Assembly (NCBI RefSeq): GCF_002022005.1 | Contig: NZ_CP017258.1 | Span: 992,001-1,056,000, forward strand | Length of the DNA: 64,000 nt | Direction: 5' to 3' | Source: Campylobacter pinnipediorum subsp. caledonicus | Lineage (GTDB): Bacteria; Campylobacterota; Campylobacteria; Campylobacterales; Campylobacteraceae | Shown: piece after piece, positions 19,472 through 30,201 of the stretch | Layout of the letters: every line of letters starts with the position of its first letter | How positions within the stretch are numbered: the stretch's first letter is position 1 | Notes under the pieces: generated by a model | What the model saw: only the letters and a program-made list of their open reading frames with translations | Databases searched by the model: none | What the model was told of the DNA's origin: nothing | Made by a program: the position numbers and the translations under genes

Positions 19472-20891
19472 AGATTACTCCTTCCATTTTTGATATAACA
19501 TCATTTGTATTAAAGTTAAATGGTGGCAAATCCTTATGCTCAAACCATAATTTTAGCACAGGAATATTTTTACCTTGTGATTGGATTAAGCCATTAAATA
19601 TCCTAGCACTTGTCATAGCTGTACGCCACATAAATCCACTTGTAGCTACCATAGTAAAACCTTTAAAGCCCATTCTTTCAACAGCACTATGATTTATATT
19701 ATCTGCACCATAAGGAGGATTTTTGCCATCTCCTACTTTGTCTCTTCTTAGTTTTCTAATCAAATCAGCTAAAGGAATTTCAACAGGACAAACTTCGCTA
19801 CATCTTCCGCAAAGCGAACAAAGCGAAACAACATCTCCATTTATATCCATGCCAAATATTTGAGGGCTAATAACCGCACCTATAGGACCAGGATATACTG
19901 ACTGATATGAGTGTCCACTAATCTTATCATAGACAGGACAGAAATTCATACAAGCGCCACAGCGAATACAGCGAAGAGCTTCATAATAATCCTCATGGGC
20001 TAGCATATTTGTTCTATGATTATCAAATAAAATTATATGACACTCTTTTGGACCATCAAGCTCACCTTCTCTTCTTGGGCCTGATATAATATTATTATAG
20101 TTTGCTATAAATTGACCTGTTGCAGATGGAGTCAATAAACCAACTAGGTTAGATGCATCTTCAATAGTATCACATACTTTTTCTATACCGCAAATTGATA
20201 CCAAAACATCTGGTATAGTAGTAGACATTCTACCGTTACCTTCATTTTCAACTAACCATATAGCACCTTCTTCTGCTATAGCGAAGTTTGCACCACAAAT
20301 ACCTATAGTTCCGGTTTTAAAATGCTGACGCATATAATCACGAGCAATTGCATTTAATTTTTCTGGCTCATTTTCTAACGGAGCGCCTATTTTTTCATGA
20401 AATATCTCGCCTACTTGATATCTATTTTTATGAATAGCTGGAACAACAATATGAACAGGTTTTTCATCAACTAGTTGTATAATTACCTCTCCAAGGTCTG
20501 TTTCAAGAGATTTTTTCCCTCTTTTTTCTAGATAATGATTTAACCCAACTTCTTCTGAAGCCATTGATTTTTGTTTGATAACTTTATCAGCACCTTTTTC
20601 TAGCATAAGCTGATAAACTATTTCGCATACATCATCGCCAGTATTTGCCCAGTGAACAATCCATCCGTTTTTCTTAGCTTTTTCTTCAAACTTCAATAGT
20701 CTTTCATCTAAGCGATAAAGACTATTGTTTTTAGCATGTTTTGCACTATGTCTTTGTTCTTGCCAGTTATTATATTTATTCTCTATAACACGAGCCCTAT
20801 TACCTTGTAATAAGTGCATAGCATCACCTAAATTTTTTCTTAATTGTTGATCATTTAAGCTTATATTTACTATATTTTCATGATTATTCAT
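19464..20891 (-). CDS. lutB: Lactate utilization iron-sulfur protein B
   Basis: The 475-residue protein combines an N-terminal LUD domain (GICGANFAIAEEGAIWLVENEGNGR, about 200-225) with two [4Fe-4S] motifs, CIRCGACMNFCP (about 312) and CSLCGRCSEVCP (about 360), and a C-terminal DUF3390-type tail. It is the electron-transferring subunit of the LutABC L-lactate oxidation complex, acting in the cytoplasm or at the inner face of the membrane. The start overlaps the lutA stop by 4 nt. Confidence 0.95.
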   Translation of the reverse strand: MNNHENIVNISLNDQQLRKNLGDAMHLLQGNRARVIENKYNNWQEQRHSAKHAKNNSLYRLDERLLKFEEKAKKNGWIVHWANTGDDVCEIVYQLMLEKGADKVIKQKSMASEEVGLNHYLEKRGKKSLETDLGEVIIQLVDEKPVHIVVPAIHKNRYQVGEIFHEKIGAPLENEPEKLNAIARDYMRQHFKTGTIGICGANFAIAEEGAIWLVENEGNGRMSTTIPDVLVSICGIEKVCDTIEDASNLVGLLTPSATGQFIANYNNIISGPRREGELDGPKECHIILFDNHRTNMLAHEDYYEALRCIRCGACMNFCPVYDKISGHSYQSVYPGPIGAVISPQIFGMDINGDVVSLCSLCGRCSEVCPVEIPLADLIRKLRRDKVGDGKNPPYGADNINHSAVERMGFKGFTMVATSGFMWRTAMTSARIFNGLIQSQGKNIPVLKLWFEHKDLPPFNFNTNDVISKMEGVIYE

Positions 20892-21628
20892 AGTGCCTCT
20901 CCTTGAATACGGTTCAATAAGAAGTCATAAAGATGTATTAGTTTTACATCTGATTTTTGGCGTTTAAGTGTGCCATATATATTTAACATACATCCACCAT
21001 CCGCACTGACTAAATACTTGACACCTGCATTATTTATATCATTCATTTTCTCTATAGCCATGGCATGTGAAATTTCAGGCTCTTTTACAGAAAAGGTTCC
21101 ACCAAATCCGCAGCACTCTTCTTCATATTTTAACTCAACAAGTTCTACATTGCTAAGCTGTTTTAATAGATTCTTAGAACTATCTATACTTTTTGCAACA
21201 CGAAGTGCGTGACAATTTGAATGCCAAGTTATCTTAACAGGCTCGCCTTTATCTTCATACTTAACACCTAAGACTTGATCAAGATAAACACTCAATTCAA
21301 CGACACGTGAACTAAATTCTTTTATCTTTTCTTCATTTTTATCGCCATGAAAAAGCTCTAAATAATCGTGCTTCATTACCCCCGTACAAGAACCACTTGG
21401 AACCAAGATAGGATAATCACCTTTAAACAAATCAGCATTATAAAGAGCTATTTTTTTACTCTCTTCAAAATACCCTGTATTATAACTAGGTTGTCCGCAA
21501 CAGGTTTGATCTTTTTTATAGATCACCTCAATACCCTCTCTTTGAAGTAACTTTATAGCACTTACCAAGGTTCTACCCATAGTAGCAGAACCAAGACAAG
21601 TAGAATAAAGATAAACTTTTTTACTCAT
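20888..21628 (-). CDS. lutA: Lactate utilization protein A (CCG-domain oxidoreductase)
   Basis: This 246-residue protein has two cysteine-rich CCG domains: CCGQPSYN near residue 43 and CCGFGGTFSVK near residue 170, each expected to bind a noncubane Fe-S cluster as in heterodisulfide reductase B and glycolate oxidase GlcF. It is the first gene of lutABC and begins with a strong AAAGGAGAG site. It sits 24 nt after the lactate permease gene, so import and oxidation are made together. Confidence 0.94.
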   Translation of the reverse strand: MSKKVYLYSTCLGSATMGRTLVSAIKLLQREGIEVIYKKDQTCCGQPSYNTGYFEESKKIALYNADLFKGDYPILVPSGSCTGVMKHDYLELFHGDKNEEKIKEFSSRVVELSVYLDQVLGVKYEDKGEPVKITWHSNCHALRVAKSIDSSKNLLKQLSNVELVELKYEEECCGFGGTFSVKEPEISHAMAIEKMNDINNAGVKYLVSADGGCMLNIYGTLKRQKSDVKLIHLYDFLLNRIQGEAL

Positions 21629-21652
21629 TATACTCTCCTTTATTTTGATTGG

Positions 21653-23308
21653 TTATATAACACCTAATAAAACATAACCTACACCTACAGCCAAAACGGT
21701 GTAAAATAAACACGGTAATAAACTATATGTAAGCAGTCTTCCTTCGCCTTTACCAAGCAGACCAACTGTCGCACATACAGCAACTATATTATTTATACAC
21801 ACCATATGTCCAATAGAACCGCCAACATTTTGCAATGCTAAAATAACTTGGGTGTTTAAACCCACCAATGAAGCAGTTTCATACTGAAGACCTCCGAATA
21901 AAATATTTGATACAGTATTAGAACCAGAAAAGAAACTCCCCAATATACCTATCAATGGAGAAACTATTATATAACCTTGACCTGATAAGTCAGCAAAGAA
22001 CTTAGCCATAATCTTAACCATTGTAAAGCCTTCTTGGGTTCCATATGTAAATTTAAAATCTTTTAAAATATAAACCATTGCAACACCAGCTGCCAGAGGT
22101 ATAACAGCTTTTGAAACTTGTCCAAAAGTAACACTCCAAGCAGATTTTACATCTTCAATTTTCATTTTATGTAAAAATATTATAATAATGGCAACTAAAA
22201 TAAATGGTATAGTTCCTGGTAAATAAGCATACTCAAAATCATAAGCTGTCCCCGAAACATCCATAATTGCTGGAAATTCTATTTTTAAGCTTTTTAAAAA
22301 ATCTTTTAATCCAAATTGCGGAATACGAGTAATAACAAGAACAAGAGATATAATCACATAAGGCAACCAAGCCATAAATAGTGACATATTTTGAGTAACA
22401 GTTTCTTTTTTTTCTGAAGATGTATTGATAGGAGCCTTCCAAAAATCTGGCCAAGCTTCAATAGGCTCAAAATCCCATTTATCTTTTGGCACCAAAAATC
22501 CAATTTTAGCAGCTAAAACTAATATACCTAAAGATATAAGACCACCAAGCAACGCAGGTAACTCAAAACCAGCAAATTTGGCCATTAAAAAAAATGGAAC
22601 TATAAAACTAATACTAGCTAATAAACAAAATGGTAAGACTGGAAGCACATCTTTAAAACTTTTGTTTTTACCAAAAATTTTAACCATCATAGCAACAACC
22701 AAAAAAGGCACAAATAAAGCACAGACTGAATGTATAGTAGCTGTATATATGCTAACATCTTTCATATAAGCATCCAATGTTGCGGGATCAGGCAAAAAAG
22801 AATTTAAAGCCTGTTGGATACCAAAAGTTGGAGTTCCAACTGCACCATAACTAACAGGTGAACTATTTAAGATAAGAGTGGTTATAGCTGCACCAAAAGC
22901 AGGAAAGCCAAGTCCCACCAAAAGCGGAGCTGCTAAAGCTGCTGGAGCACCAAATCCAGCTGCACCCTCTATAAATGCACCAAATGACCAACCTATAATA
23001 ATTACTTGAATACGACGATCTGTCGTAATCTTTGTAAAGCCATTATTTATAGCATTCATGGCACCTGAATACTTCATAGTATTTAATATAAGGATCGCTC
23101 CGAATATAATTACGAGTATATCAAAAGCTTTAAGAAAGCCAAACAAAACCCTTGCACTAAGTTCGGTAACACTAGCACCAAACGAAAAATATGAAATAAG
23201 CAGAGCAAAGGCTAAAGCGACACTAAGTGAAAGCTTTGAACTCTTTTTAAAACCTATCATCATAACAAGTATTACAATAATAGGAAAAAAAGCTAAGAAA
23301 GAATACAT
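21653..23308 (-). CDS. lctP: L-lactate permease
   Basis: The 551-residue inner-membrane protein of the LctP family has about 12-14 hydrophobic helices and typical motifs: [31 protein letters not shown] (about 108-137), [15 protein letters not shown] and the late [14 protein letters not shown] followed by [17 protein letters not shown]. It imports lactate (and possibly glycolate) with protons. It is the first gene of the lctP-lutA-lutB-lutC operon and has AAGGAGA before the ATG. The 240 bp upstream carry only AT-rich promoter-like sequence. Confidence 0.95.
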   Translation of the reverse strand: MYSFLAFFPIIVILVMMIGFKKSSKLSLSVALAFALLISYFSFGASVTELSARVLFGFLKAFDILVIIFGAILILNTMKYSGAMNAINNGFTKITTDRRIQVIIIGWSFGAFIEGAAGFGAPAALAAPLLVGLGFPAFGAAITTLILNSSPVSYGAVGTPTFGIQQALNSFLPDPATLDAYMKDVSIYTATIHSVCALFVPFLVVAMMVKIFGKNKSFKDVLPVLPFCLLASISFIVPFFLMAKFAGFELPALLGGLISLGILVLAAKIGFLVPKDKWDFEPIEAWPDFWKAPINTSSEKKETVTQNMSLFMAWLPYVIISLVLVITRIPQFGLKDFLKSLKIEFPAIMDVSGTAYDFEYAYLPGTIPFILVAIIIIFLHKMKIEDVKSAWSVTFGQVSKAVIPLAAGVAMVYILKDFKFTYGTQEGFTMVKIMAKFFADLSGQGYIIVSPLIGILGSFFSGSNTVSNILFGGLQYETASLVGLNTQVILALQNVGGSIGHMVCINNIVAVCATVGLLGKGEGRLLTYSLLPCLFYTVLAVGVGYVLLGVI

Positions 23309-23549
23309 AAAATCTCCTTATATTAAAATCGTTTTTTATTTATTTATATTTTAATAAAAAAACCAAAAAACATATACTAAATGTGTAATTATTTTTAAGA
23401 TTAAAATTAATATGTGAATATTGGTAACATAAAATAATCAACAAAATTAACAGTATTGTTATTTAAACACACTTATGCTAATTAATCATGTTTATATTTT
23501 AATAATCAAAATCAAGAATGTGCCACTAAAAGTAACATTAGAAAAATAT

Positions 23550-24416
23550 TTAATTTACATTTGTATTGTAATATTTAATAATTTTATTGTGAATTATAAG
23601 TGAAATATAAAGAATAGAACTACCTATAATTAATTTAAACAAATCTGTGTCTTTTTGCCAAAATAATAAATTTACCAATATAGCAGCCGGTATTAAAGCA
23701 TTATTCATAATAGCCAAAACTCCGCTATCAACATCACAAGCGCCTTTATTCCATAAAAAATAACCTATTCCACTTGCAACAACGCCAAGCCAAATCAATG
23801 TTAAAGTCTGAGTTAAATTTGGATTTACTTTTTCAAAATTCCCAAATAAAGCAAATGCTATCAAAACAACTATAAAAGCACCAAAATGAAAATATCCAAA
23901 TATATCCCTTTGATTAAATCCATTAAATTTTTCAATTAAAATTTTATATAGGCTCTGACCTGCTCCAAAGCATAAGTTTGCACCCTGAACTAACAAAAAA
24001 CCTTTTAATGAATTATTATTTATGCCGTCATATTTGATAATAAATGCTCCCAAAAAAGCGATACCTATACTAACTAAATATAATTTTTTAAATTTCAAAG
24101 AAAAAGCATCATAAACCAAAGTAACATAAAATGGGGTAAAAATAGTAAATAAAGCTACTTCTGCAACACTTAAATACAAAAAAGAATTATAATAAAACAA
24201 ATACATCAAACCAATCTGAATAGCACCTATAAACATAATACTAAAAGATAATTTTAATGGTATATTTTTAAATTTTGTAAATGGCAAAAAAACAATACTA
24301 GCCAAAGCAACACGAACAAGAACAAAAAAATAGCTATCTATCTTTCCAGCTAGAAACTCACCTATCAAGCTAAAACTAAAAGCCCATATAAAAGTAACTA
24401 GAACTAAATTTTTCAC
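23550..24416 (-). CDS. EamA/DMT-family transporter
   Basis: The 288-residue protein has ten hydrophobic helices in two repeats, the EamA (drug/metabolite transporter) layout, with the repeat boundary near NNNSLKGFLLVQGANLCFGAGQSLYK and a late GVVASGIGYFLWNKG motif that is typical of the second EamA domain. Substrates of these exporters vary (amino acids, purines, drugs) and cannot be told from sequence. It overlaps the RND pump gene by one base and is last in the efflux operon, so it is probably co-expressed with it. Confidence 0.85.
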   Translation of the reverse strand: MKNLVLVTFIWAFSFSLIGEFLAGKIDSYFFVLVRVALASIVFLPFTKFKNIPLKLSFSIMFIGAIQIGLMYLFYYNSFLYLSVAEVALFTIFTPFYVTLVYDAFSLKFKKLYLVSIGIAFLGAFIIKYDGINNNSLKGFLLVQGANLCFGAGQSLYKILIEKFNGFNQRDIFGYFHFGAFIVVLIAFALFGNFEKVNPNLTQTLTLIWLGVVASGIGYFLWNKGACDVDSGVLAIMNNALIPAAILVNLLFWQKDTDLFKLIIGSSILYISLIIHNKIIKYYNTNVN

Positions 24417-27400
24417 TATATTTTTTCTCGTTCGTAAAATCTTTTAAAGTATTTATCTAGCTTATACGCAAATGAAAAAAGTGCTGGAACTATCAAAAGT
24501 GTTAATATAGTAGAGCTTATAAGGCCTGATATTATAGCTATAGACATAGGCGAGTTTGCTTCATAACCAGCACCTTTTGAAATAGCAAGTGGAAGCATAG
24601 CAAATATCATGGCAAAAGTTGTCATCAAAATCGCATGAAGCCTCATAATTCCTGCTTTTTTTATAGCTTCATTTAAATCAATTCCGCTATTTGCATATTT
24701 ATTGGCAAAATCAACTACTAAAATAGCATTTTTACCAACCATGCCAAAAAGCAAAATAGAACCAACCATAACAAAAAGACTAAAAGAATTTCCACTCATT
24801 AAAAGTCCAACAACAACTCCAGCAAAAGCAAGAGGCATAGATATCATGATAACAAATGGCAAAACAAAACTCTCATAAAGAGCGGCAAGTATCATATAAA
24901 TAAGTAATGCGCTAAGGCTTATAGTAAAGATAAAAGCCTCATTTGTATTTTTCATAAGCTTAATAAAACCGGTATATTTCTTGCTATATCCTTGCGGTAA
25001 AATCTCAGGCATATTTTTATCAAGATATGCAGATACATTACCAAGCGGTATATTGTCCAAATTTGCTAAAATTTTTAATTCATTTTGTTTGTTATATCTT
25101 GGTATAAACAAAATATCTTTTTTTATCTCAAAATTAGCGATATTATCTAAAGTAAAAAATTCGCCAAAAGCATTTTTTACTCTTATTTTCTTAAGCTCTT
25201 GTATATCTTTTTTAAACTTATCATCAAATCCTATCACGATATCATATTGATTAACACCATTATCATACAAACTTATAGTATTTTGAGAAAAAGATGTGTT
25301 GATTATCGTAGCTACTTCGTATTTACTAATGTGAAGTTTTGAAAGCTTTTCTCTGTCCATGCTGATTTTTATCTGCTCGCTTTTATCTTCATTTTTGCTT
25401 TTTATATCAATAACGCCACCAAAATCAGTAAGCATTTTTTTGACTTTTAAAAATATATTTTCAAGCTCATCAAAACTATCGCCAGTAACTATAACCTGAA
25501 TAGGTTCATTATCACCGGTATCAACTATAGGCAAATCAGTAATGCTGATATTTAAATCAGAAAAATCAAGTTTACTTCTATAATCAGCCATTATATCTTT
25601 TTGTCTTTGATTTCTTTTAGATACAGGAACCAAATGAGCATAGATTTTAGCCTTATAAGCTTGTTTTGCATCATCATAACCAACAAGTGTATAAAAATAC
25701 TCAATACGTTTATCCTCTTTGATTGTATTTATGATAGGTTGTAATTTATCTTGCATGAAGTCAATTGATGAACTTGGGTCTGCTTTTATGAAAATATTAA
25801 ACTCGCTATTATCTTCACTTGGCATAAAATCAATACCAACTTTTCCTGCAAACGATATACAAAAAGCAAATATACAAAAAGTAATAATTATAAAAATAAC
25901 CTTAAATTTCAAAATAAGATCTAAAACCTTACCATATGAATTATCCAAAGCTTCAAATAAAAAACTACTTTTATTATAAAAATAACTTTTTTTTGTATTT
26001 AAAAATCTAGTGCAAAGTGCCGGGATAAGCATTATACAAACAAAAAAAGAAACAACAATTCCACCAGCAACACTAATAGCAAAAGAGTTAAAATATCTAC
26101 CAACAATACCATCCATAAATGCTATCGGAATAAAGACACAAAGTAACACTAATGATATTCCAAGAACACTAAATGCTATCTCACGAACACCATCAAAACC
26201 AGCTATAAGTGGATTTTTTTCACCATTTTCTATTTTCTTTGATATATTTTCAATGACAACTATAGCATCATCGACAAATATACCAATCCCGAGCGTCAAA
26301 GCTACAAGAGTTAAGCGGTTTATGTCATAACCTAAAATATCCATTATAAAAAATGTCCCTATAATACTCACAGGAATTGCAATAGTTGATATTATAGTTG
26401 ATGAAACACTTCTTAAAAATAAAAAAACTATCAAAGCAGTAAGAAAAATACCAAGAACCATATCAGAAGCCACTTGCTTTATATGTTTTAAGACAATCTC
26501 ACTCTCATCAAAAGCTATATTAAAATCAAGTTCATCACCAATCAAATATTTAAAATCTTTTAAACTTTCTTTTATGGCTTTTATTGTATTTATTGTATTT
26601 ATGCCGTTTATTTTTTTAATTTCAAGCATAACACCATCTTTACCATCCATAATCGCCAGACTATCTGTTTTTGCATAAGAAAAGGAGACATCAGCTATAT
26701 CTTTTAAAAACAAGCCATCTTTGATTCTTAAATTTTTTAGCTCATCTATACTTTTTGCATTAAAATCAGAACTTAAAACTATTTTTTTATCATCTGTTTG
26801 CAAATTACCAAGAGGCATTTGAAAATTTTGTAAATTTATGATTTGTGCCACATCTTTAGCATTTAAATTAAACTTATTTAATAAAAATGGATTTAGTAAG
26901 ATATTTACTTGTGGCTTTAAAAATCCTACTTTATTTATTCCACCTACCCCATTTATTCTTTGCAAAAATGTTATAGCTTTTTCATCTACAACTTTCATTA
27001 AATTTGTTGTATTTTTATCTTTAGAACTTACAAAAATACTAAAAATTGGCTTATCGGAACCAGATACTTTTTCTGTTATACTTTTTACTGGCAAACCAGC
27101 TTTTGAAATTTTATCCCTTATATCATTTAAAGCTATTTCAATATTTTTTTCAAGATCAAACTCAATTAAAACAACGCTTAGGTTATCATAACTAACAGAA
27201 TTTATATTTTTAATACCATCTATTGAAGAAACTTCATCTTCAAGTTTTTTTGTAATTTTGTTATTTATATAGTTTTTATCGCCTTTTGCAAATGTTGTAA
27301 TTTTAACAAGCGGAATTTCAACATTGGGAAACAAACTTATGCTCATTGTTCTTATAGATATAATTCCAAAAACAAAAAGTGATAAAAAAATCATCAAAGT

Positions 27401-27433
27401 AGTAATTGGTCTATTTATAGCAAATTTATACAC
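24416..27433 (-). CDS. RND-family efflux pump, inner-membrane transporter
   Basis: This 1005-residue proton-driven exporter has twelve membrane helices in the 1+5+1+5 plan with two large periplasmic loops. The helix-4 motif GIFVDDAIVVIENI contains the proton-relay Asp pair and the helix-10 region has the matching Lys (GKNAILVVDFAN). The N terminus RPITTLMIFLSLFVFG is standard for AcrB/MdtB-like proteins. It is encoded with an adaptor and a TolC-type channel, making a tripartite pump. Substrate class is not determinable; it looks more like an HAE than a heavy-metal pump because the metal-pump signature is absent. The adaptor is 6 nt upstream. Confidence 0.92.
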   Translation of the reverse strand: MYKFAINRPITTLMIFLSLFVFGIISIRTMSISLFPNVEIPLVKITTFAKGDKNYINNKITKKLEDEVSSIDGIKNINSVSYDNLSVVLIEFDLEKNIEIALNDIRDKISKAGLPVKSITEKVSGSDKPIFSIFVSSKDKNTTNLMKVVDEKAITFLQRINGVGGINKVGFLKPQVNILLNPFLLNKFNLNAKDVAQIINLQNFQMPLGNLQTDDKKIVLSSDFNAKSIDELKNLRIKDGLFLKDIADVSFSYAKTDSLAIMDGKDGVMLEIKKINGINTINTIKAIKESLKDFKYLIGDELDFNIAFDESEIVLKHIKQVASDMVLGIFLTALIVFLFLRSVSSTIISTIAIPVSIIGTFFIMDILGYDINRLTLVALTLGIGIFVDDAIVVIENISKKIENGEKNPLIAGFDGVREIAFSVLGISLVLLCVFIPIAFMDGIVGRYFNSFAISVAGGIVVSFFVCIMLIPALCTRFLNTKKSYFYNKSSFLFEALDNSYGKVLDLILKFKVIFIIITFCIFAFCISFAGKVGIDFMPSEDNSEFNIFIKADPSSSIDFMQDKLQPIINTIKEDKRIEYFYTLVGYDDAKQAYKAKIYAHLVPVSKRNQRQKDIMADYRSKLDFSDLNISITDLPIVDTGDNEPIQVIVTGDSFDELENIFLKVKKMLTDFGGVIDIKSKNEDKSEQIKISMDREKLSKLHISKYEVATIINTSFSQNTISLYDNGVNQYDIVIGFDDKFKKDIQELKKIRVKNAFGEFFTLDNIANFEIKKDILFIPRYNKQNELKILANLDNIPLGNVSAYLDKNMPEILPQGYSKKYTGFIKLMKNTNEAFIFTISLSALLIYMILAALYESFVLPFVIMISMPLAFAGVVVGLLMSGNSFSLFVMVGSILLFGMVGKNAILVVDFANKYANSGIDLNEAIKKAGIMRLHAILMTTFAMIFAMLPLAISKGAGYEANSPMSIAIISGLISSTILTLLIVPALFSFAYKLDKYFKRFYEREKI

Positions 27434-27439
27434 TAGTAA

Positions 27440-28177
27440 TCACTTTATTTTTATAAAACCTTCACCATAACTTCCGATTGTTAAACCATCAGTATAGGCT
27501 TCAGCTTTAAATTTTCTAGTTTTGATATCTATTATTGGATAAATAGTTGATATTTTTACTACTTGTCTATCTCCATCTTTTTTATCAAAACAAAACTCAT
27601 CTCCAACTTTTATCTTGTCAATATAACTTCCATCTATATACATTACAATCTTAACTTCAGGATAAGATACGAGTTCTAGCACACTAGAATTAAGTGCTAT
27701 GACACCACTTCCGATTTCAGTATTTTTAGCAACTATAACTCCACTAAAAGGAGCAATAAGAGTCTTTTTAGAAAGTCTATTTTTTATATTTTCAACCGCT
27801 ATTTGAGCTTTTTTTACAACAATTAAAGCATTTTCATAATCAAATTTTACCTTTTCAAAATCATATTTTGATATATCGTCTTCAACTTGTTTAAATTTAT
27901 TTAAAGTTTGTAATTTAAAATCTTTAACCAATTTTGCATTTTCAAGCTCATTTTGCGCTATCTTTAAAGCTATTTTTTCATCTAAATCATCAAGCAAAAC
28001 AAGCTTATCACCTTTTTTTACAACACTAGAAACATCTACATTTATTTTTTTTACAATTCCATTTGCTTCAAATACGAGTTTTGAATCCTTAACGGCCAAA
28101 ACATCAAAATTTGCATATATTTGCTCATCAGCAAAAGAAAAATTTAAAAAAATAAGTAATATAAAAATAAATCTCAA
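27440..28177 (-). CDS. RND efflux periplasmic adaptor (membrane fusion protein)
   Basis: This 245-residue protein has an N-terminal signal peptide (MRFIFILLIFLNFSFA), a lipoyl-like half motif (VFEANGIVKKINVDVSSVVKKGDKLVLLDD), a short helical hairpin (about 75-125) and the returning half motif (LIAPFSGVIVAKNTEIGSGV). It is shorter than typical adaptors (about 350-400), mostly by lacking the C-terminal membrane-proximal domain. It overlaps the upstream TolC-type gene by 4 nt. Its role is to link the RND transporter with the outer-membrane channel. Confidence 0.88.
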   Translation of the reverse strand: MRFIFILLIFLNFSFADEQIYANFDVLAVKDSKLVFEANGIVKKINVDVSSVVKKGDKLVLLDDLDEKIALKIAQNELENAKLVKDFKLQTLNKFKQVEDDISKYDFEKVKFDYENALIVVKKAQIAVENIKNRLSKKTLIAPFSGVIVAKNTEIGSGVIALNSSVLELVSYPEVKIVMYIDGSYIDKIKVGDEFCFDKKDGDRQVVKISTIYPIIDIKTRKFKAEAYTDGLTIGSYGEGFIKIK

Positions 28178-29448
28178 AATCCTATCCTCTCTAAAATATC
28201 AACTCCACTTTCAAAATAATATTCAGCTTTTTTTATCTCAAGCTCATTTTTAGCTGTTATCAAACTGCTTTTAGCCCCAAATTCATTAGCAAGTGATAAC
28301 AAAAAGTCATTATACCCAACAAGTCCTGATTTATACTTATTATCTATCGCTTTTAAACTTGTTTGAGATGATTTTAAATAAAGCTCATTTGCTAGTATTT
28401 TATCTTTTAAATTCTGTATCTCTTGTTTTATGTTTTTTAAACTTAATTCATTTTCTCTTTTTTTATAATTTAGATTAAGCATTGCTTGTGCTTTTTTTAC
28501 TCTTTGAGTCTCTATTTTTTTAAGATTAGATCCGAAATCAAAAATTTTCCATTTAAATCCAATCATAAACTCATTATTTTTTTCCCAATCTTCTTTTAAT
28601 AAATCATCAGCATAAGATTTAAAAATAGCAATATTACTATTAAGAGAACCTCCTAATTTACTCTTTGTATACATAAATGTATTTTGTAAAAATATATGTG
28701 GCAAATACTCAGAATAAGACTCTTTTATACTATCCTCAATAGCAAAAAGTTCTTTACTCATGGCTTTTAACTGCACTTTATCACTTGAAATATTATAATC
28801 AGGTTCTTTTAAAGATATAAAATCAAAGCTAGAAACATCTGTATTTGATAAAAGATTGATTGAATTTTTTATTTTGTTTAGTTTTTGTTTTAGTTCAAGC
28901 TCCTCGCTTAAACTCAGGTAATACTTAGCTAAAATACTTTCATACTCGCTACTTGAACCAAGTCCAGCATCTTTAAATGATTTTAAACGCTCCAAAGTAG
29001 CACTCAAATAGTTTTTCTCACCCTCTTTTGCTTTAATTATGCCAACCAAAGATAAAGCATTATAATAAAGCCTAACAATATTTAAAGATAGATAATTTTT
29101 GTATTCATCATTTTTATAAATTTCACTTTGATTTAAATTCGACAAAGCTCTTATCCTGGCCTCTCTTGCACCACCATCATATATCAAAAAATCAAGTTTG
29201 GCATAGATGCTATTTATCTCTTTTGGTCTTAAAATCAACTTTTCATCTGAGTTTGTTTTATACCCTCCTCCTATTGAAATGCTAGGAAGATAACCAAGTA
29301 AAACATTTTGTTTATTTAACTCAGATTTCACAACATCATATTTTTTTATATTTGCTAATTCTGAGTTTTGAGTGTTTAAAATAACATCTTTTAAACTTGT
29401 AGCATTTAAAACCAAGCAAAATAAACATAAAAATAAAAATCTAATCAT
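28174..29448 (-). CDS. TolC-family outer-membrane efflux channel
   Basis: The 424-residue protein has a signal peptide (residues 1-17) and the duplicated alpha-helical hairpins of TolC-like factors, with conserved patterns such as RLYYNALSLVG, GLGSSSEYESILAKYYL and the late KSGLVGYNDFLLSLANEF. It is the first gene of the efflux operon (channel-adaptor-pump-EamA). It is expected to form the trimeric outer-membrane duct for the RND pump. A 13-nt gap separates it from the upstream fliP, so transcription from the flagellar genes may run into it. Confidence 0.87.
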   Translation of the reverse strand: MIRFLFLCLFCLVLNATSLKDVILNTQNSELANIKKYDVVKSELNKQNVLLGYLPSISIGGGYKTNSDEKLILRPKEINSIYAKLDFLIYDGGAREARIRALSNLNQSEIYKNDEYKNYLSLNIVRLYYNALSLVGIIKAKEGEKNYLSATLERLKSFKDAGLGSSSEYESILAKYYLSLSEELELKQKLNKIKNSINLLSNTDVSSFDFISLKEPDYNISSDKVQLKAMSKELFAIEDSIKESYSEYLPHIFLQNTFMYTKSKLGGSLNSNIAIFKSYADDLLKEDWEKNNEFMIGFKWKIFDFGSNLKKIETQRVKKAQAMLNLNYKKRENELSLKNIKQEIQNLKDKILANELYLKSSQTSLKAIDNKYKSGLVGYNDFLLSLANEFGAKSSLITAKNELEIKKAEYYFESGVDILERIGF

Positions 29449-29461
29449 TTATATACTTCTT

Positions 29462-30193
29462 TCAGTGAAAACTTTCAACTAAATTTCCAACTAGTAAATT
29501 CCACCCGTCAACCAAAACAAAAATAAGTAGTTTAAAAGGTAGTGATATCATAACGGGTGGCAACATCATCATACCCATAGACATAAGAACAGAGCTTACA
29601 ACCATATCTATAACTAAAAATGGCAGATAAAGCAAAAAAGCTATTTCAAAAGCTGTTTTTAACTCACTTATCGCAAAAGCTGACATCGCTATAGTAAGTG
29701 GAATTTCATCTATATTTGCTGGATTTTGTAAATTTCTTATCCTAAAAAAAAGTGCCAAATCTTTTTCTCTTGTATTTCTAACCATAAATTCCTTAAACGG
29801 CTTTATACTTTTATCAAAAGACTCTTCATAACCAATCTGTTCTGCCAAATAAGGCTTTATTCCATTTTCATAACTCTGCTTTGCAACTGGTTCCATTATA
29901 AAAAATGTAAGAACCATAGCTATAGATATCAAAAGTGTAGAAGGTGGCATTTGCTGAGTACCCATAGCTTGACGCAAAAATGAAAACACTATGACAAGTC
30001 TTAAAAAACTTGTCATCATAAATATAAGACCTGGCGCTAATGTTAAAACCGTTAAGGCTATTAAAACATTTAAAGAAGTTACTAATTGTGTTGGGTTGTT
30101 TGGAGCTGTTAGGCTTAAATTTATCGTTGGAATTTCAACATCAGCTGAAAATCCAAATAGACCAAAAACAGATAATAAAAATAGTATCCTCAT
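29462..30193 (-). CDS. fliP: Flagellar type III export protein FliP
   Basis: This 243-residue integral membrane component of the flagellar export gate has a cleavable signal peptide and the family signatures FLRLVIVFSFLRQAMGTQQMPP (about 64-85) and the late SSVLMSMGMMMLPPVMISLPFKLLIF. It forms the core of the export channel with FliQ and FliR. In C. jejuni fliP lies next to glmU as here, but without motAB between them. It starts 8 nt after motB. Confidence 0.97.
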   Translation of the reverse strand: MRILFLLSVFGLFGFSADVEIPTINLSLTAPNNPTQLVTSLNVLIALTVLTLAPGLIFMMTSFLRLVIVFSFLRQAMGTQQMPPSTLLISIAMVLTFFIMEPVAKQSYENGIKPYLAEQIGYEESFDKSIKPFKEFMVRNTREKDLALFFRIRNLQNPANIDEIPLTIAMSAFAISELKTAFEIAFLLYLPFLVIDMVVSSVLMSMGMMMLPPVMISLPFKLLIFVLVDGWNLLVGNLVESFH

Positions 30194-30201
30194 ATTAAAA
30201 T

